Assembly (NCBI GenBank): GCA_036746695.1
Contig: DAIODP010000001.1
Location: 1,674,001 to 1,738,000 of the forward strand
Length of the DNA stretch: 64,000 bases
From: UBA3006 sp036746695
GTDB taxonomy: Bacteria; Actinomycetota; Acidimicrobiia; Acidimicrobiales; Ilumatobacteraceae
Direction: 5' to 3'
The translations under genes were made by a program, and so were the position numbers. Of the stretch, positions 23,101 through 38,100 are shown one piece after another; the stretch's first letter is position 1; each line of letters opens with the position of its first letter. The notes below the pieces were generated by a model, which was given only the letters and a program-made list of their open reading frames with translations, made no database searches and was not told the origin of the DNA.

Positions 23101-26100
23101 TCACCGGCGGATTGGGTGGTCGCGTACAGGCATCCATTCCCACCACGCAGGGTGAAGTGTTGTTTGTTTTCGTCGGTGGTACTTCCGGCACGAATGCGGT
23201 GGGTTGGAACGGTGGTGGTGCCGGAACTGCGCCGGGCATGGGTGGTGGCGGAGCATCCGACATACGTCGAGGTTTTTCTGTAACGAAAGCTTCGATGTCG
23301 GGCACCACTGCAACATTGACGACTACAACTGCGCACGGCTTTGCTGTTGGAAATGCAATTCTTGTGGCGAATATCGGCACAACCTACGACGGCACCTACA
23401 CCGTTTTGGCTGTTCCAACGACCACAACTTTTACGTACACAAAAACGGGTGGATCAACCACGAGTGAAACGACTGGATTGTCAGGTGCGGTAATTCAAAC
23501 GTTGCCATCACTCGGTCTGGCTCGCCGAATTTTGGTTGCTGGTGGCGGTGGCGGTGCGGGTTCGCACGCCAAGGCGGGCGGTGGCGGAGAACTCATTGGA
23601 GAAACGGCAACAGGCTGGGGCGTTGCGGGTGCTGCTGGCGGCACGCAATCAACTGGCAATGCACTTGCCGTTGGTGGCAATGGAACAACCAATGCTGGCG
23701 GTGGCGGTGGCGGTTATTACGGCGGTCGAGGTGGAGCCGATTATGGCGGCGGCGGCGGTGGGTCCTCATTCGTTGATGCAGGTGTATTCGGCGTGGTGCA
23801 CACCCAGGCATATTCGCTAGCAACGGGAAATGGTTCGTTAAAGATTTCGCTTCCAAACGCTGCCACCATGCCGACACCCACTTCATTTGCGGGCACCGCG
23901 TGGTCGAGGACGACAGAACTTACTTGGGCCGCTCCAGTCGTGGATGGCGTAACGGGCTATCGAATTAAATGGGGTACCGACAACACAACTGTCAATCAGA
24001 TCGATGTTGCTGGCGGAGACGTTCGCTCGTTTACGCATTCCAGCCGACCATTTGCCGTTAGTTCAAAGTCAATGACCACAACGGTTGCAACACTGACAAC
24101 TTCGGTTGATCATGGATTAGCAATTGGTCAACAGGTTTCGGTAACAGGTGTTGACGCTGTGTTCAACGGCATCTACACCATTGCGTCAGTTCCAACAACG
24201 AAGACATTTACTTATGCACGAACGGGAACGGCCGTGTCTGCAACTGCGGTCTCACCAACTGGTTTGGTGCAACGAACAAACAACTTGGTGCTTGGGCAGA
24301 ACTACTTCTACAAGATCGCTGCCATTTATACCGACATCACTCAGCCGTGCGGAACGTCATGTCTTTCGTCGTACACATCGACAATCACGGTTGATGGAAA
24401 AGTGGGCAACTCGCAAACTTTCGAGTTCAACGACGGCACGCACACCTACAAAGTTCCACCCGATGTAACCAAAATTCAGGTTGACGCGCAAGGTGGTGCT
24501 GGCGGATCTTCCGGTGCCATTGCCGGTGGTTTTGGCGGGCGATTGCAAGCAACGGTTCCCGTAACACCTGGCGAAACACTGTTTATTTATGTTGGTGGTG
24601 GTGGTGGCAATCACTACCCATTTACGTACAAAGTGCCAATCACTGGTGGGCGAAATGGCGGTGGTGCGGGAGTAGGTAACGGCTCTGGTGGCGGTGGCGC
24701 AACCGATATTCGTCGCGGGTTTACCGTCACGAATGCGGCGCTCACCAGTAATTTTGCAACACTCACCACGTCTGTTGCTCACGGCTTTGCAGTGAGTAAC
24801 TATGTTGTGGTTGCAGGTTTAAGTGACACCTTTAATGGCAGTTACATCATTACTGCAGTAACCACCAACACGTTTACTTACGCGAAAGAAGCTGCCAACG
24901 TAACTTCTTCCACTGTTGATGGTGCGGTGTTCTACTTAAACCCTGCCCTCGGGCTTTCGCAGCGAGTGTTGGTTGCCGGCGGCGGTGGCGGCGTTGGGCA
25001 CGCTGCATATGTAGGCGGTGCAGGTGGCGGGTTGGTTGGCGGTGTGGGTGGGTCGCATTCGTGTGGCACCTATTGCGGTGGTTTGGGTGGTTCGCAAACA
25101 TTCGGAAATGCTTTTGGTGTTGGTGGAAACGCAACGACAACTAATTCTGGTGGTGGCGGTGGCGGTTATCGCGGCGGCTATTCCGGTGGTCAATCCGGTC
25201 AGCCAGATGCTCGCGGTACTGATGGGTATTCGGGTGGTGGCGGTGGTTCAAGCTGGACAGCGTCCGACATTGTGTTTGCGACGCATACCCAGGGCTTCCG
25301 CAATGGCAACGGTTTGCTCACCATTACTACTGCGCAAACCGCAGCAGTTTCCACGCCAGTAGACCTCGCTGCTTATGGTTGGAACACTCGTGTTCATGTT
25401 TCGTGGGCTGCGTCGACAAATCAGGAAACCACTGGTTATCGAATTAAGTGGGGCACTGCATCGGGCGCACTCACGAATGTGATCAATGTTGCTGGCCGCG
25501 ATGTCGTGGAATATGTTCATACCAGCCGCGCCATGGGTACGCGCTATTTCTATTCCATCGCTGCTGTGTTCACGGATATGAATCAGGATTGCTTGGCGGA
25601 ATGTCTTTCAGATTTTTCTGCAGAGGTGTCGGACACTCCGCGGTTTACTGCAGCAACAAGTTTCGACTTCACAGAAACCATTCAGTCGTACACCGTGCCG
25701 GCGGGTGTTAGCCGTATCAATGTCAGCGCGCAAGGTGCGCAAGGTGGCAGTGCTTCGGCGGTAGGTGGTCTGGGTGGCATTGTTTCTGCCACGATGCCGG
25801 TGACAGCAGGTGAAACCCTATTTGTGTTCGTTGGCGGTGGTGGCGGTGACAATCATCCTGCGAGGTACCAAGCGCCAAGTGTGGGCGGATGGAACGGTGG
25901 CGGAACAGGAAACAGTTCTGGAGGAATTGGTGGCGGTGGTGGTGGTGCGACAGACATTCGCAGAGGCACTTCGGTAACAAATGCGGTGCTGACGTCACGA
26001 GTAGCAACGTTGACAACATCTGTTGCTCATGGCTTTGCTGTTGGCAACTCGGTTGTCGTCGCTGGCGTCGGTGCTCTCTACGACGGGACATATTCAGTAA

Positions 26101-29100
26101 CGGCAGTTACCTCAACAACTTTTTCGTATGCGAAGGTCGAACTCGATCAGGCATCTTCAACAGTGAATGGTGCAGTCATTCGCAACCTGACCACTGCAAA
26201 CCTCGATCGACGAGTGGTAGTTGCTGGCGGCGGCGGTGGTATTGGCCACAACGTGCGTGTGGGAGGTGCCGGTGGTGGGCTGACTGGCGGTGAAGGTGCA
26301 AACCACGGTTGTCCTTCATACTGTGCTGGCCTTGGTGGTTCGCAAACGTATGGCAATGCCTTAGGGGTTGGTGCTTCGGCAACGGTGACGGGGGCCGGTG
26401 CAGGTGGCGGCGGTTATTGGGGTGGTTATGCCTCTGGACAAAGCCCGCAGCAGTGGCGCTCGGAAACGGGTGGTTACTCCGGCGGTGGAGGTGGCTCAAG
26501 TTGGACTGCCAGCAACCTCAGTTTTGTTACGCACTCTCAAGGTGCAAAGTCGGGCAACGGAAAACTAGAAATTTATGCGCAACAAGGCGGCTCGATTAGC
26601 GCTCCTACCAATTTCGATGCCTATGGCTATCAGGCACAGGTGGTGTTGAGTTGGACGCCTTCACCGCAACCCATCGTTTCGGGGTACAGAATCTCGTGGG
26701 GTACTTCACAAGGCGTGCTGACGAACAACATTGATGTACCTGATCGTCTGGCACAAAGTTTTGTACACCACGGAAACACATTTTCAGTAACAACAAAATC
26801 ACTCGCCACAAATGTGGCAACGCTTACGACGAGCTCTACGCATGGAATCGCTGTTGGCAACGAATTCATTGTGCAAGGTGCCGGCGAACCGTTCGACGGC
26901 ACTTATACGGCCACAACAGGCACGACGGGAACAACCATTAAGTACGCGCGAACAAACGCGAACGTGGCGTTGGCATCCATAAGCCCTGCCGCTGTTGTCT
27001 CGCGCACGAAACAACTTGCCATTAACACCACCTACTACTACGAAATCTCTGCGTTGTATACCGATGCCGCACAGACATGCAACACAACATGCGAATCGGG
27101 TTCTTCCACGCAGCGTTATGCAACTCCAATTTTTACTCAGGACACAACGTTTGATGCAACTGGTGGAGTGCAAACCTTCACGGTGCCGGCTGGCGTGTCG
27201 TGGCTGCAGTTTGATGCGCAAGGTGCTGGTGGTGGCAGGGGTGGGACTGGTATCGGCGGTTTCGGTGGTCGCGTGCAGGGCGCAATTCCGGTTACGTCTG
27301 GCGAAGTGTTGTATCTGTATGTAGGTGGCAGGGGCGGAGGTTCGCTCAATGCCACGCAACACGTTGGTGGTTGGAACGGTGGCGGTAACGGTTCCGCTGT
27401 GGGGCAGGGCGGCGGCGGTGGTGGCGCTACTGATATTCGTCGCAACAAGCTTGTTGTAACGAACAAAATTATTCAGTCAAGTACTGCAACGTTGACGACT
27501 GCAGCGACTCATGGACTGAGTGTTGGTGATTCGGTCATCGTTTCTGGTGTTGGTACCGAATTCAATGGAACATTTACCCTGACCGCAATCAACGCCACAA
27601 ACAAGACCTTGTCGTATGCGGTGTCGACATCTTCATTTACTGCTGCTTCGTCTTCGGGAACAGTTTCTGGTCCAAGTGCTTGGGACACTGCAGCGTCACT
27701 TGCCACTCGCGTAGTGGTTGCCGGTGGTGCGGGCGGTGGCGGCAACGACAAGGTTGGTGGTATTGGTGGCGGGCTCGTTGCTGGTCAGGGTGGAAGCAAT
27801 AGCTGTGCAAATGGTGCTGCAAGTGAAAACTGTTCCGGTCTTGGTGGCTCCCAAACGTATGGCAATGCTCTTGGTGTTGGTGGAAACGCGGCAGCAACTC
27901 ATTCGGGTGGCGGTGGCGGTGGTTATTGGGGCGGTTGGGGTGCGGCTCAATCGCCGCAACTAAGTCGCGTCGCAACGGGCGGCTACTCCGGTGGCGGTGG
28001 CGGATCCAGCTTCACTTCTGCTGCAGCGCTGTCGTCACTTGACCAACGCACGATTTCTGGAATAACTCACACCAGTGGCTTCAATCAATCCGGTGGAGTG
28101 CTCACGCTGTCGGTGCCAACTCGCGCATACCCAACTGGTGTTGAAGCACTGGGTTGGGGTGGATATAACTCAATTAGTTGGGATGCTTCGAACATTACAG
28201 GTGTAACGCAATACAAGGTGTACGGCGGCACGACACAGAACCCCACCACGTTGCTAGCAACACTGCCTGTCGGAATAAATGCTTTCGACCATCATCTTGC
28301 AACACCAATTGTGGTCTCTCAAAAGGCCCTCACCAGCAACGTGGTAACACTGACAACAGCTTCAGCGCACGGATTTTCGGTTGGCACAGTTGTTTCCGTA
28401 AGCGGAGTCGATCCTGCGTTCAACGGGCTTCGAACAATTACCGCAGTTGCCAATACCACCTTGTCGTTCGCATTCACCGCTGCAAACATTGCGTCAACTG
28501 CAATTCAATCTGGCGTCGTTCAGTCGGCAAACAGTTTGACGTACGGAACCGCCTATTACTACCGAGTTTCGATCATGACCGGCTCAATCGAGTCGCAACG
28601 TTCGACAGAGGTTTCTGCGACGCCCGCTTTGAGCAGTTCAACTTCGTTTGAATCGACTGGTGCTGTGCAAACATTTACGGTTCCTGTCAACGTCAACAAG
28701 ATATTCATTGATGCACTTGGTGCTGGAGGCGCAAGAGGTACGACAGGTGTCGGTGGCGCGGGTGGTCGCGCGCAGGGCGCAATTCCGGTTACTCCTGGCG
28801 AAGTGTTGTATCTGTATGTGGGCGGCAAGGGCGGCGGTTCGCTCACTTCCACGCTGAACATTGGTGGTTGGAATGGCGGCGGTAACGGTTCTGGCGCGGG
28901 TGCTGGTGGTGGCGGTGGTGGTGCAACTGATATTCGTCGCAACAAGCTTGTAGTTACGAACAAAATTATTCAGTCAAGTACTGCAACGTTGACGACTGCA
29001 GCGACTCATGGACTGAGTGTTGGTGATTCGGTCATCGTTTCTGGTGTTGGTACCGAATTCAATGGAACATTTACCCTGACCGCAATTGACGCCGCAAACA

Positions 29101-32100
29101 AGAAATTGTCCTATGCGGTTTCAACTGCAACGTTTGCAACTTCTACCTCTTCGGGAACAGTGTCAGGGCCGAGCGCATGGAACACAGCCGCATCACTTGC
29201 AACACGCGTGCTCGTTGCTGGTGGCGGCGGTGGAGGTGGAAACAATAACTTTGGTGGTGTAGGCGGAGGCTTGATTGGCGGCGAAGGTGGAAACCACAGT
29301 TGCTATCAGGGGTATTGCGCTGGTTTTGGTGGTTCGCAAACGTATGGCAACGCACTTGGTGTTGGTGGCGCAACGGGCCAAACCAATGCCGGTGGCGGCG
29401 GCGGTGGTTATTGGGGTGGTTGGGCCTCGGGCCAGGCGCATCTCGACCGAACAGGAACTCTTGGCTACTCCGGCGGCGGTGGCGGATCTAGTTTCACGAG
29501 CGCTGACGTTACGTCTGTTTTCCATGCCCAAGGGATGAATTCTGATGCGGGCAGCGCGGTCATCTCGTGGACTTCTACGCCCATCGTTACTGGAGTTCAA
29601 GCCACTCCACTGAATGCTTCTATTGCTGTCAGCTGGAATGCGTCAAACCTTGGGTCGTTGTCCGGATATCGCGTGTACGGCGGTACGACTGCGGCACCAA
29701 CAACATTGTTGGCAACGGTTGGTGCTGGTGTACTGGGCTACACGCACACCGGGTTAACAAATGGAACGACTTACTTTTACCGAATTTCGGCCATAGTCAC
29801 CGAAAACGGTGTAACTACAGCGACCCCGCTATCGGGTGATGCTTCGGCAACGCCAACGACACTTACGACAACAGACTTTGCATCCACTGGTGCGGTGCAA
29901 ACTTTTGTGGTTCCTGCTGGCGTGTTGTGGCTGCAACTCGATGCATCTGGCGCGCAAGGCGGCACTGGTAGCACTGGCGTCGGTGGTCGTGGTGGGCGAA
30001 CGCAGGGCGCTCTTGAAGTAGTGCCAGGAGAAACGCTGTATTTCTATGTTGGCGCAGCAGGTGCTCAAAATATTGGTGGTTTTAATGGCGGAGGTAACGG
30101 TTCTGGCGCGGGTGCTGGTGGTGGCGGTGGTGGTGCCACTGATGTTCGTCGTAACAGGCTTGTTGTCACGAACAAAGCACTTGCATCAAATGTTGCAACG
30201 CTGACAACTGCATTTGCTCATGGATATAGCGTCGGCAATACGATCATTGTGCAAGGTGTTGGCGAACCGTTTGATGGCACGTACACAACTATTACTGGAA
30301 CAACGGGATCAACCATTAAGTATTCGCGAACAAATGCGGATATTTCTTCAACAGCGGTAAGTGGAACCGTGTCGGGTCCAAGTACATGGAACACAGCCGC
30401 ATCACTTGCAACGCGCGTGCTCGTTGCTGGTGGTGGCGGTGGAGGTGGAAACAATAACTTTGGTGGTGTAGGCGGAGGTTTAATTGGCGGCGAAGGTGGA
30501 AACCACAGTTGCTATCAGGGGTATTGCGCTGGTTTTGGTGGTTCGCAAACGTATGGCAACGCACTTGGTGTTGGTGGCGCAACGGGCCAAACCAATGCCG
30601 GTGGCGGCGGCGGTGGTTATTGGGGTGGTTGGGCCTCGGGCCAGGCGCATCTCGACCGAACAGGAACTCTTGGTTATTCCGGTGGTGGTGGCGGTTCCAG
30701 CTTCACGGCAAGCGACGTTGCCGTTCCGGTGCACACTCAAGGATTCAAGTCGGGTGCAGGGTCGCTAACAGTTTCGTATTCGGTAGACAACACGCCACCA
30801 GTGGTGACCGGTATTTCATCGCCGAATCCATCTGGTAACTACATCGTGGGGAGAGAAATAACGGTCAACGTTGCGTTTTCAAAAGCCGTAGTAGTTACTG
30901 GTACACCAACATTGCTGCTGGATGCTGGCACGCGCGATGTAACAGTCAACTACGTGTCGGGCAGCGGTACTTCTACGTTGACATTTACTTATGTGGTTGC
31001 AACTGGAGACTTGAAGGACGAACTTGATGTCAAGAGCACGACTGCGCTCGCTCTTCCAACTTCTCCAGCCGGCACCATTAAGGACCGTGCAGGAAATAAT
31101 GCGGTGCTCACATTGCCGGAAGTTGCTAGTGCGGCATCATTAAGCGGAAGTAAATTGTTAGCAATCGATGGAGTGGTTCCAATAAAGCCAACCGTACTTA
31201 CGGCAGCCGGTGTAGATGGAATCACGCTCGATTGGGCGGACAACCTGGAAACAGATTTGAAGGAGTACCGAATCTATTCCTGCTCTGGCCTTGTGGCGTC
31301 AAGTTGTTCATCGCTGTCTTCGTTCAGCGTGCTCAGCAGTGTTGTTTCGGGTGTAAGTACGTTCGAGCACATTGCAGTGGGCCGCGGTATTTCGTACTAC
31401 TACTACGTAACAGCAGTAGACCTTCGCGGCAACGAGAGCCCTGCATCAGACCGCATTTCGTGGATGTTGCCGGTGCCGGTGCTGGTTGCCACTCCAACTG
31501 TGGTGGTTGCAACGCCAACAAATGACCTCACACCCCAAGTGACAGGTGCAGCCGACGCGGGCGCGACGGTGTACGTGTATCTCGATGGAAGCTCGACGCC
31601 ACTCGGTTCAACGGTTGCAACTAGTGAAGGCGCGTACGCATTTTCTCCGCCATCGAACATTTCGGCGGGCACGCACACCTTTAGGGCGCGCGCAGTTGTC
31701 ACAGGCGTAAAAACAGGAACATCTGGATTTTCAAATTCGGCTTCTGTCGACATCGATACGACGGCGCCATCGCTCTCCAGCATTTCGCGATTTGCTCCAT
31801 CATCGGAAACCACAGGTTTGGATGCGTTGACTTTCAGGTTGATCTTTACGGAGGCAGTAAGCGGGTTGTTGGCAGATGATTTTGCGATTTCTGGGTCGAC
31901 GGCCACGGTTTCCCGAATTGCAATGCTCAGTGGATCAACGGGAACGTACGACGTAACCGTTTCTGGAGGCAACCTCGCTGATCGCAACGGAGTAATCGGG
32001 CTGACGCTTGCTACGGGGGCAACAGTCACCGATATTGCAGGAAATGCGCTATCGAGCACTACGTCATCAACAACGCCACAAACATACACATTGGACAACC

Positions 32101-35100
32101 GAAACCCTGTTGCAACAATTACTTCGTCTGCAACAACATTGGGCGGGGCGAATACGGCGACCATTACCTTTACGTTGGATCAATCAAGCACCGACTTTGG
32201 TGCTGACGACATTGCATCTGCTGGTGGAACGCTTTCTGGGTTTACCGGTTCTGGCACCACCTACACGGCCACGTTTACGCCAAGCACCGGTTTCTCCGGC
32301 ACTGCAACAATCTCGGTAGATGCCGGTTCGTTTAAGAACGCAAGCGAAGTGTTCAACACTGCAAGTTCGTTAAACATCACTGTTGATACCACTGCGCCAC
32401 GTGTGCTGTCGGTGCAGTCGCCAACAACAAATGGCTTGTACAAAGTTGGTGCAGTCATTGACGTCACGGTTACCTTCAATGAAAATATTGCTGTCACAAC
32501 TGGTGGTGGCGTACCAACGCTGCTGCTCGAGATGGGCGCTACCGACCAAGCCGCTCGTTACCTCAGTGCTTCGGGCGCAGTTGCAACATTTAGGTACACC
32601 ACTGTTGCTGGCGATGTCACGACAGATTTGGATTTTGTCACCACTTCATCGCTGGCATTAAACGGCGGGTCTATTAGAGACGTGGCAGGAAATGCTGCGA
32701 ACATCACGCTCATGTCGCCAGGGGCTACTGGTTCGCTTGCAGCAAACGCTGCAATTGGAGTGGACACCGTTGCGCCCCAAGCGCCAACGTCGCTCGTGCT
32801 CACACCAATCGGTGGAGTGGTGCGCACCAACAAGCTCACTGCAACGAATACCAACCTCACGGCAAGTGCAACTGTGGTTGCGGGCGAAGCAACAAGTGGA
32901 ACAGCAACGTTGTACCTAGATGGCGTATCGCTTGCTACCGACTCGACAATCGGTTCGGGCGATGTTTCGGTCACGTTTGATCTTGGAAAAACAACGACAG
33001 CAGAGCTGCAGGCCGCGGTTGCTGCAGGCGGCGTGCTCACCGTGAAAACTGCAGACTTGGCAGGCAACTTGTCGCTTGCCAGCACTGGGGTAACGCTTGG
33101 TATCGACTACGCGGCGCCAACTATTGCGCTCACAAGCAGCAGGTCGGCATTGCTCACCGGACAGACGGCGACGATCACGGCAACGCTGAGCGAAGCAACC
33201 TCCGACTTCGCAGTCGGAGATGTGACGGTGGCTGGCGGTGCGGTAAGCAGTTTTGCGGGTTCGGGCACCAGCTACACATTTACTTTCACTCCCACTGCAA
33301 ACTCCACTACGTCGATGTCGATCTCGGTGCAAGCCGGCTCGTTTGCTGACGCGTTTGGTAACACCAATAGTGCAAGCAACACGTTGGGCGCAACAGTAGA
33401 CACTGCGGCACCATCGGTTACTTCGGTATCTTCCAGCAGCGCCGATGGCCCTTACCGTGCAGGTGCAACCTTGTCGATCACCGTTGCATTCAACGACATC
33501 GTTACGGTTTCCACGGGTAGCGGTGTGCCAACACTGCTTTTGGAAACGGGAACAACGGATACGAGCGCAACGTATTCAAGTGGTTCTGGCACAAACACAT
33601 TGACATTCCGCTACGTCGTCCAGGCTGGCAATACATCTTCGGACTTAGACCAACAATCGAATGCGGCACTTGCCCTTAATGGCGGAACCATTCGCGACGC
33701 ATCGGGCAACGATGCAGTGCTTACGCTTGCTTCGCCTGGCGCAAGCGGTTCGCTCGGTGCCAACAAGGCACTTGTTATCGACACTGTCGCACCAAGCGCC
33801 CCAACATCGCTCGCAGCAACGGCAATCGGTGGAACAGTTGTAGCGAATACCTTGCTCGCGTCAAATACCAACATGACTGCCACTGCATCAATTACTGCGG
33901 GGCAGGCAACTGGCGGTTCGGCAGAACTGTTGCTCGGGTCTGCAGTTATTGCAACTGACGCATCTATTTCTTCGGGCGATACCTCGCTCAGTTTCACGCT
34001 TGGCTTGACAACAACTACGCAAGTGCAGGCAGCCATTGCATCGGGTGGGGTACTGACCGCGCGCCTTATCGATCTCGCTGGAAATATTTCGGCGAGCAGC
34101 ACTGCGGTCAATCTTGCCGTGGACTATGTGGTGCCAACAGTGGCGCTCACGATTTCGCGCTCATCGTTCAAGATTGGGCAAACCGCCACGGTCTCAGTCG
34201 AGCTCAGCGAGTCGTCGAGCAATTTTGTGGTCGGTGACATCTCCGTTACTGGCGGTCTGCTCAGTGGTTTCACTGGTTCGGGCACCACGTATTCGGCGAC
34301 ATTCACCCCAACGAATGGCAGCAATGCACTCAGCGGTTCGCTATCCATTGCATTGGGTGCATTCACCGATGCAGCAGGCAATGCGAGCAGCGCAAGTTCG
34401 ACATTGACGCTAACGATCGACACACTTGCACCGAATGCGCCAGCTGTTACCGGTACTTCGCCAATTGCTACCAGGAACGCAACTCCCACAATCAGCGGAA
34501 CCGCCGAGGCAAATGCATCGGTTGCGCTTGTCGACAACAGCAGTACTCCCGTAACGCAGTTGGGTACAGCAACTGCAAACTCGAGCGGCGAGTGGTCGCT
34601 TGTGGTGCCCACGCTGCTCGACGGCGACCACGCGATAACAGCAACAGCAACCGACGCGGCCGGCAACACTTCGTCGGCATCCACAAGCAAGACGTGGAGA
34701 GTTGACACCACGCCTCCAAGTGTTTCGATGACTGCGGTTGCCGGCAACGACAACGTCACTCGCGCCGAGAAAGACGCGGGTGTGACGGTTTCGGGAACTG
34801 TTGAGGCAGGTGCAACCGTGACACTTGCATTCGCAGGTGTAACGCCGACGCCCAGTGCAACAGTTTCTGGCACCACGTGGTCGTACGTCATTACATCCAG
34901 TGACTGGACCGCAATTGGGTCGACAACTCCAGTGATGTTTACCGCAACTGCAACCGATGCAGTGGGAAATACTGCTTCGCGTGCGCGAACAGTGGTGATG
35001 AACTTGGCGGCAATCGCAGTTCCTGGAACACCGGTACTACTTGCAGCGGATGATTCAGGTACTCAGGGCGACAACAGAACACTTAATCGCACCGTACGGC

Positions 35101-38100
35101 TTGATGTTGCATTGGAAAAGACCACTGCACCTATTCATGCAGCAGGTCAAGTACTCAAGCTGGTCGATGCGTCGGGGTCGGTTGTCGCTTCTCGAACGCT
35201 AGATGCCGCCGATGTTGATGCTGGTACGTACCGATTTACCGTTGGCTCATTGGATGATGGTCTGTATACCTATTCGACAACCATTTCTCGCGATGGAAAC
35301 ACCGCATCTTCTGCATCTTCGCTTGCACTCACCATTGATAATCGCGTGCCAGGCACGCCTGGCGCGCCAGACATGGAACTGGGAAGCGACACTGGCACGT
35401 CTGGTTCCGACAACGTCACCAGCAACACTCGTCCGATATTTAGGGTTGCAGTAGATGGTGTGAAGTTTTCAGAAACTGCTTTACTAGTTGCAGGCGACAG
35501 CATTGTGTTGTTTGGTGGCAGCGAAGAATTGCATGTCATCACTTTGGATAGTGGCGACATTTCACGTGGATACGCAATATTATGCCCAAGCGTTGCTCTT
35601 GCATCGGGAACGTATGTGTTCACTGCCAGCGCAAAGTCACGTGCCGGTATTTCTGGTGCCGCCTCTACATCGATTACTGCAGTAATCGACACCACCGGGC
35701 AATCTGCGCCAGGCGCACCCGACTTGATTGCCGAAGATGATGCGGGAACATCGAGCACAGACAACAACACCTCCGTTGTGCAGCCTCGCTTCACTGTTTC
35801 ACTTGCTGGCACCAGTGCGGTCGCAAATGACATCTTGGAATTGCTCGATAGCGCTGGAACGGTCATTGGGCAAGTCATGCTGGACTCGACTGCAATCTCT
35901 GCAGGAGTAGCCACCGTTGCACCTACAGGAACCTTTGCTGATGGTTCGATTGTGGTGAAGGCTCGAATCAAGGATCGTGCAGGAAACCTTGGAACTTCTT
36001 CGTCAACGCTCACCATCGTGGTGAATACCGCACTTCCTGCGGCTCCTGTATTGGCACTGACCACTTCTTCCGACACGGGAGCCTCGTCAACCGACCGCAT
36101 TACGGCACGCAACACGCCAACGTTTAGCGGTACGGGAACAAATGGCGACACGATAAAGATTTACAGCGGCTCTACCGAACTTGGTTCAACGGTTGTGGCT
36201 GGCGGAGTGTGGTCAATAACTTTCGCCTCGACTCTTTCCGATGCAACCCATACGTTGCGAGCACAAACCATTGATGCAGCAGGAAACGCCAGCAGCTACA
36301 GCGCAAATCTTGCGGTTGTTGTTGATACAACGCGGCCTTCGGCTCCTCAAATTTCCGGATCTCCGTTGTCAAAGAATTCATCTTCGCCAACAATTTCTGG
36401 CACTGCTGAAGCGCTGGCAATTGTCAAGTTGTATGCATCAAGTTCGTTGGTTGCAACAACCACTGCCGACCAACATGAGGCGTGGAGCGTTGCGCTGAGC
36501 TCGCTAACAGATGCTGCATACAGCATTACCGCATCGGCAACCGATACGGCTGGTAACACCAGTAGTGATTCGACTGTGGCGTCTCTATCGGTTGATACAG
36601 CAGCTCCTGCTGCGCCAACAATGAATGCGCTCAACACATTTTCGCTGACGCCAACTCTTTCGGGTACGGGTGAAGTTGGCGCAACTGTTGAAGTCTTTGA
36701 CGGTGCGGTTTCGCTAGGAACCGCGGTTGTAGGAAGCGGAGGGCTGTGGTCGTTTGCGGTTTCAACCCTTGGTGCCGGTGCGCATTCGTTCACGGCGAAA
36801 CAAACCGACCCTGCAACCAATGTGAGCGTTTCATCGAACCCTGCACGAACAATGTCGGCTGTGCAAACGGGAGCGCTGATCGGCGCAGACGGCACAGACG
36901 ACAACGATATTTCGCTCACGGTGTCTCAATACAGCGCAGACGGTTTCACCAATATCGACACCGCTGCGAAAGCGTCGCTGCTTAACGACATCATTGACAA
37001 ACTTTCGTCATCGGCTGTAGATACACAGTCCGAACTTGAAGCTCTTGCTGCAACCGTTGCGGGCATTTTCGAAACTGCTGCGGGCGGAAACGCATCGCCG
37101 GCACTTACACCAGAGGCGCTTGGCGCAATTGGTATCAGCGGAGTAAATGCCGACAATTTGGCTGCCGTGATTGCTGCGCTCGCTGCAACTGCAGACAGTG
37201 GCTCGGGTGTCGACTCGCTGAGCGAGTTGTTGTCGGTGGTCGATGCATCCGTTGCGGCTTCAAATGCCGCACTGGCAACAATTTCCAGCTACACCGGATC
37301 GAATACTGCACCAACCGCTACAACCTATGAAGACGCAGGAGTGAGTGGTGTAAGTGCAAGCAACATTGGCGCTATCAACTCTGCAATTGCACACTTAGGT
37401 CAGACAGCAACCGACACGGCATCGGAGGTGCAGGCAATCGTTGATGCCTACGCAGCGTTGCTGAACGCGGCAGATGGTGTGGCCAATGGTGGAGCGACGC
37501 TTTCTGTTAGCCAGTTCCAGACACTTGGCTTGACGATCATTGACACAACGGCAGAAGCTCTATTGCTCAATGCGATCGCAGACGTTGGGTCGTCGAGCAG
37601 CATCGATACGTATGCCGAGCTGACAAATTTGGCCAGCATCGTCAATCGCCTCAGCATCGTCGCGGCGGGTGGGACTGCATCGCCATCACTTACCGCCGAA
37701 GATCTTGCGGCATTGGGAATGACGGGCGTGACCACTGAAAATCTTGCAGCCGTACTTGCCGCCATTGCTGCCACGGCAGACGATGGAAGTGGCATTAACA
37801 CCATGGCCAAACTGCAGAACGCAATTGACGAAGGTGTGGCAAATGCGCGCGCCTCTTCTCAAGCAGTGATTGCTGCTTACACAGGTATGAACACGGCCCC
37901 AACTCTTGCCGATTACCAAAATGCTGTGATTTCCGGAGTCACGTCGAGCAACATTGCGGCAATCAACAGTGTCGTTGCGCAATTGTCGGCAACCGTAACC
38001 GATACGCAAGCAGAGATTCAGGCTGTTGTGGATGCCTATGCGTTGGTGACAGCGGCGGCCAATGGTCTTGCCGACGGTGGCGCCACGCTGAGCGCCACCA

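Noticed and set aside
23000..30780. PE_PGRS-type mycobacterial protein
   Set aside because: Glycine-rich, but the regular ATDIRR, VAGGGGG and Cys motifs, the FN3 parts and the absence of a PE domain show a different architecture.
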